DNA of 45,875 nt, taken from NCBI GenBank assembly GCA_005776585.1, contig SXOX01000023.1, forward strand, positions 1 through 45,875, in the 5' to 3' direction. Below, in pieces: positions 15,383-23,820 of the stretch. The translations under genes and the position numbers were made by a program. The notes below the pieces were generated by a model. The model had not been told where the DNA came from, made no database searches, and saw nothing but the letters and a program-made list of their open reading frames with translations. The first letter of the stretch is position 1; each line of letters starts with the position of its first letter. The stretch comes from Pseudomonadota bacterium. GTDB taxonomy: Bacteria > Myxococcota_A > UBA9042 > GCA-2863065.

Positions 15383-17305
15383 CTACATCAACTTCAACGG
15401 ATCGAGCCGGCCCCAAACGACGCCCCGGGCTCCGCGCATCGCGGCCGCGAAGGGCGCGAGTTCGGACTCTGCCCGACGTACGGCACGCTCCGCCTCCAGA
15501 GCGCCGCGTGCGAGCGTCTCGAGGCGGTCGAAGGCGCCCTTGCCGCCGAATCGACGTCCGCGGTCGATGGCGAAGCCTGCCGTGATCGCGTGGCCCTGCC
15601 GCACCGCGAGTCCCGCGTCGAGGAAGGCGAGCCATAGCCGCACCTTGCGTGCCTCGGTGTGTAGCGGCGTGCCGGCGAGTGCGTCGTCGAGCGCTCGGTT
15701 GGCCACGCTCCGGAGCGCGCTGGCCGTGACATCGTTGCGTGCCGCGGCGTCCGGGCGTAGCCGCCGAAAGAGCCCCACGTCATCGAGCGCGTCCGGCACC
15801 GCGAGCGCATCCGGCAATGGCTCGAGGAGCACGGGCCGGGTGCGCGCCAGGTCCAGCAGCGCGGACTCCGGGAAGGCGCCCCTGGCGCTGAACGCCTCCA
15901 GGACGGGCGCGAGCTCCGGCGCGCGGCGGCTTAGGACCGCGACGTAGGGCAGGCCCCCGTCGTGGGCGGAGTCGAACGTCGCGTGCACGAGGCGGACGTC
16001 CGGCCGGCGGTCCTCGACGAGCAGCCCGTGCCAGGCGCCGAAGTAGAGGCCGTAGTAGTTGGGTAGCACGATCGCGTTGGGCGGGACGTCGTCGATTGCT
16101 GTGCCCACCAGGGCCTCGACCGAGTCGTCGCGCGACAGATCGTTGTACGGCTGTCGCTCGAGGGCGCCCTGCGCGGTCGCGATGAGCAGCGCGCACCCCA
16201 TGGCGGCGCTGGCCCCGACGGTCCACCGTGGCCGGAACGCGCGCGTCAGCCCCGGCAGCGCACCGGCCAGCGCGAGCACGAGCAGCACCGCGAGCATGAG
16301 GTAGCCGTAGTCGTCGGGGTTGCCCGCGTCGAGGCGCATGAGCCCTTTGGTGAGGAGATTGCCCAGAAACGCTACGCCGACGAGGAGCGCCGCGCTCCGC
16401 TGGCGCACGACGAGCAGCACGACGCCCAGCGCCGCAAGCAGGCAGGGCAGGGTGCTGGCCTGCGCGAGGACCATGCGCAGAGCGTCGAGCACGTTTGCCG
16501 CGAGCGGCGAGCGCTCCGCGGTGACGACCGAGGCTTGAAACGCCTTGGCCGTCAGCACGTTCCAGAGCCGCGTGGGGGTCCGCGGGTCGCCCCAGTCGAG
16601 CCAGGGATCGGTCGCGGCGCGCACGGGCAGATAGGCGTAGGCGAGCAGCGTGGCGAGCACCGTCGCGCACACGAGGCCCACGAGACGCGAGCGGAGCAGG
16701 GCGCGTCCCGCAGGTCGGGCCACCAGGACCGCCATGAAGGCGGGCAGGGCAAAGAACACCAGGTAGTGGTGGTTGCCGAGTCCGAGCCCCAAGAGGGCCC
16801 CGGCTGCGAGGACCCGGGAAGGCTCTGGCCGGTCGAGCCACGCGACGGCGAGGCGCAGCGCGCCGAGGACCAGCGCGGCGTTCAGCGTGTAGACCTCGGC
16901 ACGCACGCTCTGCATCCAGCAGGCGTCGGTCGTTGCTGCGAGGAGCCCGGCCGCGACGGGCGGGAGCAGGCTCGCCCAGCGCGCCAGCCGTGTGTGGCCG
17001 GCGTGAGGCGCCAGCGCGCAGGCCAGGCTCGTCGTGAGCGCGGCGGTCAGCGCGCCGCAGAGCGCCGACAGGAGGTTGACCCGAAAGCCGACCGAGCCGA
17101 ACGGGAGGAGCAGGCCCAGCGCCTTGGCCAGCATGACCCAGACCGGGTGCGCCGGCGGATGCACGATGCCGAGCGTGTGGGCCCCCGCGATGAGCTCCGA
17201 GGTGTCGAGCCAGAACGGCCCCGGGCAGAGCGTCACGAGATACAGGACGAAGCTAACCAGCAGGACCGCGCCCGCGGCCAGCCGCTCGTCCGCTCTGACC
17301 GTCAC
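15383..17305 (-). CDS. DUF2723 membrane glycosyltransferase-like protein
   Basis: Integral membrane protein of 640 residues. The N-terminus carries the DUF2723 signature: after the first membrane helix, TLCPGPFWLDTSELIAGAHTLGIVHPPAHPVWVMLAKAL. The acidic residues of WLDTSE correspond to the catalytic region of C-type glycosyltransferases that use lipid-linked sugars (family knowledge). About ten hydrophobic segments follow through residue ~370. The last ~270 residues are soluble: PPNAIVLPNYYGLYFGAWHGLLVEDRRPDVRLV, then helical repeats. It probably mannosylates or otherwise glycosylates proteins or lipids on the periplasmic face; the acceptor is unknown. The start is GTG 17305. It is transcribed away from the nucleoside operon's far end, 460 bases downstream of cdd. 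Confidence 0.88.
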   Translation of the reverse strand: MTVRADERLAAGAVLLVSFVLYLVTLCPGPFWLDTSELIAGAHTLGIVHPPAHPVWVMLAKALGLLLPFGSVGFRVNLLSALCGALTAALTTSLACALAPHAGHTRLARWASLLPPVAAGLLAATTDACWMQSVRAEVYTLNAALVLGALRLAVAWLDRPEPSRVLAAGALLGLGLGNHHYLVFFALPAFMAVLVARPAGRALLRSRLVGLVCATVLATLLAYAYLPVRAATDPWLDWGDPRTPTRLWNVLTAKAFQASVVTAERSPLAANVLDALRMVLAQASTLPCLLAALGVVLLVVRQRSAALLVGVAFLGNLLTKGLMRLDAGNPDDYGYLMLAVLLVLALAGALPGLTRAFRPRWTVGASAAMGCALLIATAQGALERQPYNDLSRDDSVEALVGTAIDDVPPNAIVLPNYYGLYFGAWHGLLVEDRRPDVRLVHATFDSAHDGGLPYVAVLSRRAPELAPVLEAFSARGAFPESALLDLARTRPVLLEPLPDALAVPDALDDVGLFRRLRPDAAARNDVTASALRSVANRALDDALAGTPLHTEARKVRLWLAFLDAGLAVRQGHAITAGFAIDRGRRFGGKGAFDRLETLARGALEAERAVRRAESELAPFAAAMRGARGVVWGRLDPLKLM

Positions 17306-17764
17306 CCGGCCTTAGACCGCGCGCTGCAAGGGCCGAAAGACGCCATGACGGCCATCTCCGGACATGCGACAGCGCGACAGGTACTCCTGAAGCGAGAGGC
17401 CGAGGCCGCTGCGATGCCGATGCCAATACGCGAGCAGCTCGCGCTTGACCATCGTGGCGTTACGACCGTGAAACTCTACCTGGGTAACCCCATGTCCGAA
17501 GCGAGCATTGGACACCTCCGGCGGCCTGTGTCGCGGCCGCAGCGCTCAAAATGTGGTCGGCTCTTGGCCGGTGACGTGTGCACCGCGCCCCGAGCCGTCA
17601 CATCAGGCTCGGAGGGTCGCGGTGCCGCGACTAGGGATATCGTCCATACTGTGTTCTACCATTCAGGCCGCGCTGGGATGCCATTGGGGCACGCAGGCGG
17701 CGTCAGCACCGCTCGGCAGTATGCGCACGCGACGCGCCGCGTCAAGGCAAAATGCGCCTCGCCG
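17306..17764. other. 459-base gene-poor gap
   Basis: Stretch between the DUF2723 gene and cdd with lower GC and less codon bias than its surroundings. It contains a possible transposase-accessory remnant on the minus strand (17312-17515). The plus-strand reading frames here have no recognisable product and poor codon use. No hairpin with a T tract and no RNA gene were recognised. It looks like decayed DNA. Confidence 0.5.
17312..17515 (-). pseudogene. Possible remnant of an IS66-type TnpA-like accessory gene
   Basis: A frame of 67 codons whose middle, ELLAYWHRHRSGLGLSLQEYLSRCRMS, resembles the N-terminal helix-turn-helix of IS66 accessory proteins (pattern WxxHxxxxxxSGLSxxEYCRxHxxS). The usual continuation into a WRRRL segment is missing and no tnpB, tnpC or terminal inverted repeats are nearby. 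If real, this is a decayed fragment; the similarity is short and could be chance. Confidence 0.28.
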
Positions 17765-18187
17765 CTAACTCTGTACTTCGGCTAGATTGGCGGGGCCGAA
17801 CCGCTCCGGGAGCAGGGCGCCGAGCGGCCGCTCGAGGACGGCGCCATCGACGCCGACCAGCAGGCAGGGCAGGTCCGGCGCGAACTCGGAGAGCGCTTGC
17901 CGGCACATGCCGCACGGCGCCACGGGGTCATGGAGGTTGGTCGCGATCGCGATGGCGCGGAAGCGGCGCGCACCGGCGGACACGGCGTTGGCGATGGCCG
18001 CGCGCTCGGCGCACAGGCCCACGGGATAGGACGCGTTCTCGACGTTGCAGCCGACGTGCGTCGTGCCGCGGTCGTCGAGCAGCGCCGCGCCGACCGGGAA
18101 GTGTGAGTAGGGGCAGTAGGCGCGGTCCTTCATCGCGACCGCCGCCGCGATCAGAGCCGCGCGTTCGGCCTCACGCAGTGCACTCAC
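17765..18187 (-). CDS. cdd: Cytidine deaminase
   Basis: Converts cytidine and deoxycytidine to uridine and deoxyuridine in pyrimidine salvage. The 140-residue length matches the short homotetrameric form. Zinc-binding and catalytic motifs are intact: CAERAAIANA with the catalytic Glu, and PCGMCRQ with the two other zinc cysteines. The substrate region AYCPYSHFPVGAALL and NVENASYP is also typical. GTG 18187 is chosen because it overlaps the pnp stop (GTGA) and gives the normal N-terminus; longer upstream extensions of the frame run antiparallel to nothing useful and overlap pnp. Last gene of the deoA-nupC-pnp-cdd set. Confidence 0.95.
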   Translation of the reverse strand: MSALREAERAALIAAAVAMKDRAYCPYSHFPVGAALLDDRGTTHVGCNVENASYPVGLCAERAAIANAVSAGARRFRAIAIATNLHDPVAPCGMCRQALSEFAPDLPCLLVGVDGAVLERPLGALLPERFGPANLAEVQS

Positions 18188-19041
18188 GCGAGCTCCTCGG
18201 CGGCCATGGGGATGAAACGCTCGAGCAGCGTCGTGGCCTCCTGAGCGACGCGGTCGGCCGTGGCCGTGACCTCCTCGTGGGAGAGCGCCGCGTCCTCGAT
18301 GCCCGCCGCGACGTTCGAGATGAGCGACAGCCCGACGACCCGCGCGCCCGCGTGCCGCGCCGCGATCGTCTCGTGCACCGTAGACATGCCGACGGCGTCC
18401 GCACCGAGCGTCCGAAGCATGCGCACCTCGGCGGGGGTCTCGTAGCTGGGACCGGGCACGGCCGCGTAGATGCCGTCGTGCAGCCGCACCTTGAGCCCGC
18501 GCGCGGCCTCGTGCAGGCGCGCTCGGAGCGGGCGATCGTAGGCGTGCGTCATGTCGATGAAGCGCGCACCGAGCCGCTCGTCGTGAGGCCCCGAGAGTGG
18601 GTTCTTCCACTGCAGGTTGAGGTGATCGGTGATGACCATGAGATCGCCCGGGCGATACTCGGTGTGGATGCCGCCCGCCGCGTTCGTGAGCACCATCGCG
18701 CGGCAACCCAGCGCGATGAGCGCCCGCACGGCGATGGTCAATTCGGCGACGTCGTGACCCTCATACAGGTGGGCGCGCCCCGACAGCATCGCCACGTGCA
18801 CCGGGCCGCTCCGGCCGTCGACGTGCCCGAGCACGAGCTTGCCGGCGTGTCCCGGCACGGTGGACCTGGGGACGTGCTCGAGCTCGGCGTACGGGACGAC
18901 CTGCGGGTCCTTCAGCGCGCCGACGAGCCGGCCGAGGCCCGAGCCCAGCACGAAGCCGATGACGGGCCGCGCAGGGGTGCGCTGCGCGAGCGCGTCGCGC
19001 GTAGACATGACACGGTCATATAACGAAAGCGGTGTGTTCAT
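18184..19041 (-). CDS. punA: Purine nucleoside phosphorylase
   Basis: Phosphorolyses (deoxy)inosine and (deoxy)guanosine to base plus (deoxy)ribose-1-phosphate. The trimeric PNP family signature is clear: GFVLGSGLG near the N-terminus for phosphate binding, HVPRSTVPGHAGKLVLG, GRAHLYEG, LTNAAGGIHTEYRPGDLMVITDHLN, the base-site segment YAAVPGPSYETPAEVRMLRTLGADAVGMSTVHE, and VVGLSLISNVAAGIEDAALSHEEV. ATG 19041 (MNTPLSLYDR) has GGGAG at good spacing; the ATG five codons upstream is less likely. Length 285 residues is normal. It overlaps cdd by four bases downstream and lies 45 bases after nupC. Confidence 0.96.
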   Translation of the reverse strand: MNTPLSLYDRVMSTRDALAQRTPARPVIGFVLGSGLGRLVGALKDPQVVPYAELEHVPRSTVPGHAGKLVLGHVDGRSGPVHVAMLSGRAHLYEGHDVAELTIAVRALIALGCRAMVLTNAAGGIHTEYRPGDLMVITDHLNLQWKNPLSGPHDERLGARFIDMTHAYDRPLRARLHEAARGLKVRLHDGIYAAVPGPSYETPAEVRMLRTLGADAVGMSTVHETIAARHAGARVVGLSLISNVAAGIEDAALSHEEVTATADRVAQEATTLLERFIPMAAEELA

Positions 19042-19086
19042 CTCATCTCCCGGCATTCCCCGAGTGCGCTTATGCCACGCACGGGC

Positions 19087-20499
19087 TCAAAGCAACATCC
19101 CCACGACCGCGCCCATGATCACCGTACACATGGCGCCGGTGAGCATGGCCCGCACGCCGAGCCGGGCGAACTCCGCCCGTCGTAGCGGAGCCAGGCCGCC
19201 GATGCCGCCGACCTGAATGCCGATGCTCGCGAAGTTGGCGAAGCCGCAGAGTGCGTATGACGTGATGACCGCCGTGCGTTGGCTCAAGGGCTCCGCGCTC
19301 TTCATGATCTCGCCGAGGTGCAGGTACGCCACGAGCTCGGTCAGCACGAGCTTCTCGCCGAGCAGCCGGCCCACGACCAGCGCCTCGTGCCACGGGATAC
19401 CCATGAGGAACGCGATGGGCGCAAACAGCCACCCGAGCAACCGCTCGAGCGACAGGTCGAGCCCCACGAGGCTCCCCGCGCCGTGCAGGCCCCAGTTGAC
19501 GAGCGCGACCATGGCGATGAAGCCGATGAGCATGGCCGCGACGTTGACGGCCAAGACCATGCCCTCGCTACAGCCGCGTGCGAGAGATTCCACCACGTTG
19601 GCGTCGGGGCTCTCGACGAGCGCGCTGCGCGAGTCGTCCTGGGTGACCGGCCGCTCGGTCTCGGGCAGGACGAGCTTCGAGAGCGCCAAGGTCGCGGGTG
19701 CGCCCATGATGGACGCAGTCACGAGGTGACCCGCGATGTCGGGGATCTGGTCCTTGAGAAAGCCAACGTACGCCGCCAGCACGCCGCCGGCCACGGTCGC
19801 GAAGCCGCCGACCATGATGGCGTGCAGCTCTGACGGTGTCATTCGATCGAGGTATGGTCGCACGCACAACGGCGCCTCGGTCTGCCCAAGGAAGATGTTG
19901 GCCGCCGTAGACAACGTCTCGGCCCCGGACGTGCGCATGGTTCGCTGCATGATCCACGAGGTGCCACGCACGAAGAGCTGCATGATTCCAATGTGATATA
20001 GAACCGTCATGAGCGCTGAGAAGAAGATGATGGACGGCAAGATCCAGAAGGCGAACGTCTTGAGCACCGGCGAGATCGTGCCGACGTAGACGCCCGTGCT
20101 CGACCCGTGCGTGCGCAGGTCCACGGTCGTGACCTCGTGCGGCACGAGCGACTGGAACACGAAGCTCGCGCCCGACTCGGCAAACGACAGGAGCCGCGTG
20201 ACGCCGGTGTCGACCACGGTGAAGAAGAGCTGACCGATCTGGGGAGACAAGACGATGAGGCCCAGGATGACCTGGAGCAGCATGCCCCACACGACCGGCC
20301 TCCAGCGCACGGCGCGGCGATTGCTGGAGCCAAGCCAACAGAGGCCGATCAACGTGAGCGCGCCGAAGAACGAAAGCACGCGCAGAGACCACGGCGTGTC
20401 TCCGCCGGCCTGGTGCAGCGTCTCCATCGAGACGGGAGTCTCGGCGAGCGCGACCGTCGGCGCGAGGGCGAGGAGCACCGCCGCGCGCAGCAAGTTCAC
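19087..20499 (-). CDS. nupC: NupC-type concentrative nucleoside transporter
   Basis: Inner-membrane nucleoside symporter of the CNT family, 470 residues, supplying substrate to the phosphorylases on either side. It begins with an apparent cleavable signal (NLLRAAVLLALAPTVALA), unusual for the family. The CNT core follows: SFFGALTLIGLCWLGSSNRRAVRWRPVVWGMLLQ, FAFWILPSIIFFSALMTVLYHIGIMQ, the signature region SGAETLSTAANIFLGQTEAPLCVRPYL, TVAGGVLAAYVGF, and the C-terminal TSYALCGFANFASIGIQVGGIGGLAP. GTG 20499 is chosen because it overlaps the deoA stop (GTGA) with GAGGTG upstream; the open frame extends further upstream only inside deoA. Confidence 0.95.
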   Translation of the reverse strand: MNLLRAAVLLALAPTVALAETPVSMETLHQAGGDTPWSLRVLSFFGALTLIGLCWLGSSNRRAVRWRPVVWGMLLQVILGLIVLSPQIGQLFFTVVDTGVTRLLSFAESGASFVFQSLVPHEVTTVDLRTHGSSTGVYVGTISPVLKTFAFWILPSIIFFSALMTVLYHIGIMQLFVRGTSWIMQRTMRTSGAETLSTAANIFLGQTEAPLCVRPYLDRMTPSELHAIMVGGFATVAGGVLAAYVGFLKDQIPDIAGHLVTASIMGAPATLALSKLVLPETERPVTQDDSRSALVESPDANVVESLARGCSEGMVLAVNVAAMLIGFIAMVALVNWGLHGAGSLVGLDLSLERLLGWLFAPIAFLMGIPWHEALVVGRLLGEKLVLTELVAYLHLGEIMKSAEPLSQRTAVITSYALCGFANFASIGIQVGGIGGLAPLRRAEFARLGVRAMLTGAMCTVIMGAVVGMLL

Positions 20500-21800
20500 C
20501 GACGCACCTCGAGGATGAGCGGTGTCGGCGTCGGCGCGACGTCTCCGAGGGTCACTGCGGCGCTCACGCGGGCGACCGCGTCCTGGAGAAGCGCTGCGTC
20601 GTTGGCGTACACCGTCGCGAGGACCTGGCCCCGGACGACGCGATCGCCGCGCTTGATTGGCACGTCCAGCCCGACCGATGGGTCTACGGTGTCCTCGGCG
20701 CGATTGCGGCCGCCTCCGAGCGCGATGACGGCCAGGCCGAGCGCCATCGCGTCGAGGTCGGTCACCACGCCATCGCGCGCGGCGACGACCGGCGCGGTCA
20801 GACGCGCCGACGGGAGGCGGTCCGGCTCGTCGCAGACGCGGGGATCGCCACCCTGGGCGACAATTACTCTGCGGAAGCGATCGAGGCCTCGGCCATCGCG
20901 CAGGGCGGCGCGTAGCATGCGCTCGCCCTCGGCCGCCGAGCTCGCAACGCCGCCGAGCACGCACATTTCGGCCCCGAGCGCGACCGTGAGCGCCACGACG
21001 TCATCCGGGCCCGCGCCATGCAGGACAGCGATCGCTTCGGCGGTCTCGTTCGCGTTGCCAATCGCGCGACCGAGCGGCTGCCCCATGTCCGTGAGGTAGG
21101 CCACCGTGCGCACGCCGCAGCCATTGGCCGTCGAGACGAGCGCGTCGGCAAGCGCGCGCGCGTCCTCGATCGTCTTCATGAATGCGCCGTTGCCGACCTT
21201 GACGTCCAGCACCAGGCCGTCGATGCCCTCCGACAGCTTCTTCGACAGGATGGAGCTCGTAATGAGCGCCAAACTCTCGACGGTCCCGGTCGCGTCGCGC
21301 AGCGCGTAGATGCGGCGGTCTGCGGGCGCGACGTCGCTCGACTGGCCGCCCAGCACCAGCCCGCAGTGCTCCAGCGTGGACACGAGCTCGGGGCTCTCGA
21401 GGCGGGTGCGAAAGCCTGGGATGGCCTCGAGCTTGTCGAGCGTGCCGCCCGTGTGTCCAAGGCCACGTCCGGAGATCATGGGGACCCACACGCCGCAGGC
21501 CGCCACGGCGGGCGCGAGGCAGATGGAGATCTTGTCGCCGATGCCACCCGTGGAGTGCTTGTCCACCTTGCCGCCCGGCAGGTGCGACAGCTCGAGCGAG
21601 CGACCGGAGCGCACCATCGCGAGCGTGAGCGCCGTGCGCTCCTCGACCGTCATGCCGCGCCAGACCACCGCCATGAGCCACGCAGCGAGCTGGTAGTCCG
21701 GGACGCTGCCGTCAGTGACGCCCGAGACGACGGCGTGGACCTCGGCCTGCGACAGCGCCTGGCCGTCGCGCTTCTTCCGGATGATGTCGACGAATCGCAC
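20496..21800 (-). CDS. deoA: Thymidine/pyrimidine-nucleoside phosphorylase
   Basis: Phosphorolyses thymidine (and possibly uridine) to base plus sugar-1-phosphate; first gene of the nucleoside salvage set. The 434 residues match the family. Key motifs are DIIRKKRDGQALS at the N-terminus, the phosphate/nucleoside site GKVDKHSTGGIGDKISICLAPAVAACGV, MISGRGLGHTGGTLDKLEAIPGF, and the VKVGNGAFMK segment. The start is GTG 21800. It has no clear Shine-Dalgarno, but TACAGT lies six bases upstream on the coding strand (21807-21812), suggesting a leaderless transcript beginning at deoA. The stop overlaps the nupC start. Confidence 0.96.
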   Translation of the reverse strand: MRFVDIIRKKRDGQALSQAEVHAVVSGVTDGSVPDYQLAAWLMAVVWRGMTVEERTALTLAMVRSGRSLELSHLPGGKVDKHSTGGIGDKISICLAPAVAACGVWVPMISGRGLGHTGGTLDKLEAIPGFRTRLESPELVSTLEHCGLVLGGQSSDVAPADRRIYALRDATGTVESLALITSSILSKKLSEGIDGLVLDVKVGNGAFMKTIEDARALADALVSTANGCGVRTVAYLTDMGQPLGRAIGNANETAEAIAVLHGAGPDDVVALTVALGAEMCVLGGVASSAAEGERMLRAALRDGRGLDRFRRVIVAQGGDPRVCDEPDRLPSARLTAPVVAARDGVVTDLDAMALGLAVIALGGGRNRAEDTVDPSVGLDVPIKRGDRVVRGQVLATVYANDAALLQDAVARVSAAVTLGDVAPTPTPLILEVRR

Positions 21801-21836
21801 CGCCCGACTGTAGCGCGCGGGCCGCGTGTCGCAAAA

Positions 21837-23792
21837 CTAGCGCTTCTTCTTCGCTCCAAACGTGCGCAGCAACGTGGCCTTGAGGGCCTCCAACGACCCA
21901 CGAGCCGAGCCGTCGACGAGTCGGCCATTGGCGAAGAGCGTGGGAGTGCCCTTGACCCCGGCCTCCTGGCCGAGCGCAAGATCGTGAGCGATAGCGCCTG
22001 CGACGTCTCCCTTGGCCAGGTCCGCGTCGAAGCGGTCCATGTCGAGCCCTACCTCGGCCGCCAGGTCCTCGAAGAGCTCGGTCCCAAGCTCCGACGAGCG
22101 CGCGTAGAGCTTGCGGTTCATCTCCACGTAGCGGCCCTGCGCATGCGCGGCCAGCAACGCGAGGGCCGCGGGGCGGGCTTGGGGGTGGAAATCGAGCGGA
22201 AAGAAGCGATGGACGACACGGACGCGGCCGCTCCAGTCCGGGTCGGCCACCAGCGCCTCGAGCATGGGCCAGAAGCGCGCGCAGAATGGGCACTGGTGAT
22301 CGCTGAAGACCGTGAGGGTGATGTCGCCACGCGGAGCGCCCACGGCGGGGCGATCGTCGTTCGGGAAGGCGTGGACCTTTTCTTCGATGGCCTGCCTGCG
22401 CTTTCCGGCTTTGACGAGAGTGCTGTACAGCTTGGCCTTGGGCGTGCCCGCCTTGACCTTGGTGCGAGCCTTGTCGAGCTCGTCGAGGACCACCGCCTCG
22501 AACGCCTCGAACGGCTGCGCGCCTGGCACCTTTCGGCCGTTGATGAAAAACGTGGGCGTCCCCGTGGCCGTGACGTCCTCGGCCAGCGCCAGATCGCGCG
22601 TGATGGACTCCGCGAGCTTCGGATCCTTCAGGTCCTTCTGGAGCCGCTTGAGGTCCAGCGCGACGGCCTCGGCGAAGGACTCCGGCGTGAGGTCGGCCAG
22701 CCTGGCTTGTTGTCCGAAGAGATATTCGGCGGCCTTCCAGAATCGCTTCTGACGATGCGCGGCCAATGACACGAGCGCTGCCGGCCGAGCTTGGGGGTGA
22801 AACTCCAGGGGCCGATGCTTGAACACGAGCCGGAGGTCGTCGCCAAAGGCCTCCTGGAGCTTCTTGAGCGTCGGCTGCACCTTGACGCAGAACGGACACT
22901 GGAACTCGGAAAACTCGACGATCGTGACGAGCGCGTCGGGACGCCCCACGCTCGGTTCGTCGCCGGACAGTGTCACTGCCCACACCGTGTCATCGAACTT
23001 GCGCGCGGCTGCCTTCTTCGGCGGCTCGTGCCCACCGAGTAGCCAGTCGATGACGGCCTCCGCGTCGCGCTCCCCAGCGTTGGTCCGGGTGCGCGCGAGG
23101 CTGACGCGATCGCGCACTGTGCCCTTGTCGAGCAGGTCCTTCGACAGCGCGAGCTCGGCCTCCACAGCGATCGTCACCGTGTCTTTGGCCAGGGCGCCGT
23201 CCTTGCGCAGCCCGTTGATATAGAACGTCGGCGTCCCCGTCAGGCCGGCCAAGGTGGCGAGTCGGGCCTCCGTCTTGACCTGACTGGCCAGCGCCGGGTC
23301 CGCACGGTCGGCCGCAAAGCGCGTGAGGTCGAGTCCGATGGCCTGCGCGAGCGGCTCGAAGCGGTCGCCCTGCGGCGGCGGTGGCGCATCGCTTTCCTCG
23401 TCCGCGTCGGCGATGCGGGCCCAGCGCTCCTGCTCGGCGAAGAGCTTGTCGTGCATCTCCCAGAACTTGCCCTGGCGATGCGCGGCGAGCGCGGCGATGG
23501 CCGCCGGCTCTGCCAGTGTATGAAAGGAGAGCGGCATGTTTCGCAGCACGAGCGCGACCTCGTTGGGGTGCTCGCGCTGGACGTCCCGCAGCGACGGACC
23601 GAGGCGCGCGCAGAACGGGCACTGGAAGTCCGTCAGCACCAGGATGGTGACGAGCGCATCCGGCGGGCCGAGGCGCATCGTCGCCGTCGGTTCGACGAGC
23701 CGCTTGCCCGGCGGCTCCGCCCTTGCGTTGGTGCCCGACGTGGCGAGCAGCATGAGCGCGACGACCGTAATGAGTGAACGCGGGACGCTCAT
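21837..23792 (-). CDS. Triple-domain DsbA/DsbG-like periplasmic thiol oxidoreductase
   Basis: Secreted protein of 651 residues with a signal peptide (residues 1-25, ending NARA) and three tandem DsbA-like thioredoxin domains. Each has the same active site, QCPFC, at cysteines 58/61, 299/302 and 501/504, and each has the matching cis-Pro loop GTPTF, GTPTF and GTPTL. Each repeat also keeps the helix FHPQARPAAL-type segment and a terminal INGR-like turn. Typical DsbA or DsbA-like proteins have one such domain, so this is a triplication. Expected role: disulfide formation or isomerisation for Cys-rich exported proteins, of which several are encoded nearby. AAGGAG lies upstream of the ATG. It is 36 bases ahead of deoA on the same strand. 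Confidence 0.9.
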   Translation of the reverse strand: MSVPRSLITVVALMLLATSGTNARAEPPGKRLVEPTATMRLGPPDALVTILVLTDFQCPFCARLGPSLRDVQREHPNEVALVLRNMPLSFHTLAEPAAIAALAAHRQGKFWEMHDKLFAEQERWARIADADEESDAPPPPQGDRFEPLAQAIGLDLTRFAADRADPALASQVKTEARLATLAGLTGTPTFYINGLRKDGALAKDTVTIAVEAELALSKDLLDKGTVRDRVSLARTRTNAGERDAEAVIDWLLGGHEPPKKAAARKFDDTVWAVTLSGDEPSVGRPDALVTIVEFSEFQCPFCVKVQPTLKKLQEAFGDDLRLVFKHRPLEFHPQARPAALVSLAAHRQKRFWKAAEYLFGQQARLADLTPESFAEAVALDLKRLQKDLKDPKLAESITRDLALAEDVTATGTPTFFINGRKVPGAQPFEAFEAVVLDELDKARTKVKAGTPKAKLYSTLVKAGKRRQAIEEKVHAFPNDDRPAVGAPRGDITLTVFSDHQCPFCARFWPMLEALVADPDWSGRVRVVHRFFPLDFHPQARPAALALLAAHAQGRYVEMNRKLYARSSELGTELFEDLAAEVGLDMDRFDADLAKGDVAGAIAHDLALGQEAGVKGTPTLFANGRLVDGSARGSLEALKATLLRTFGAKKKR

Positions 23793-23820
23793 GATGAGAC
23801 TCCTTCTGAGATGGCCTCGG

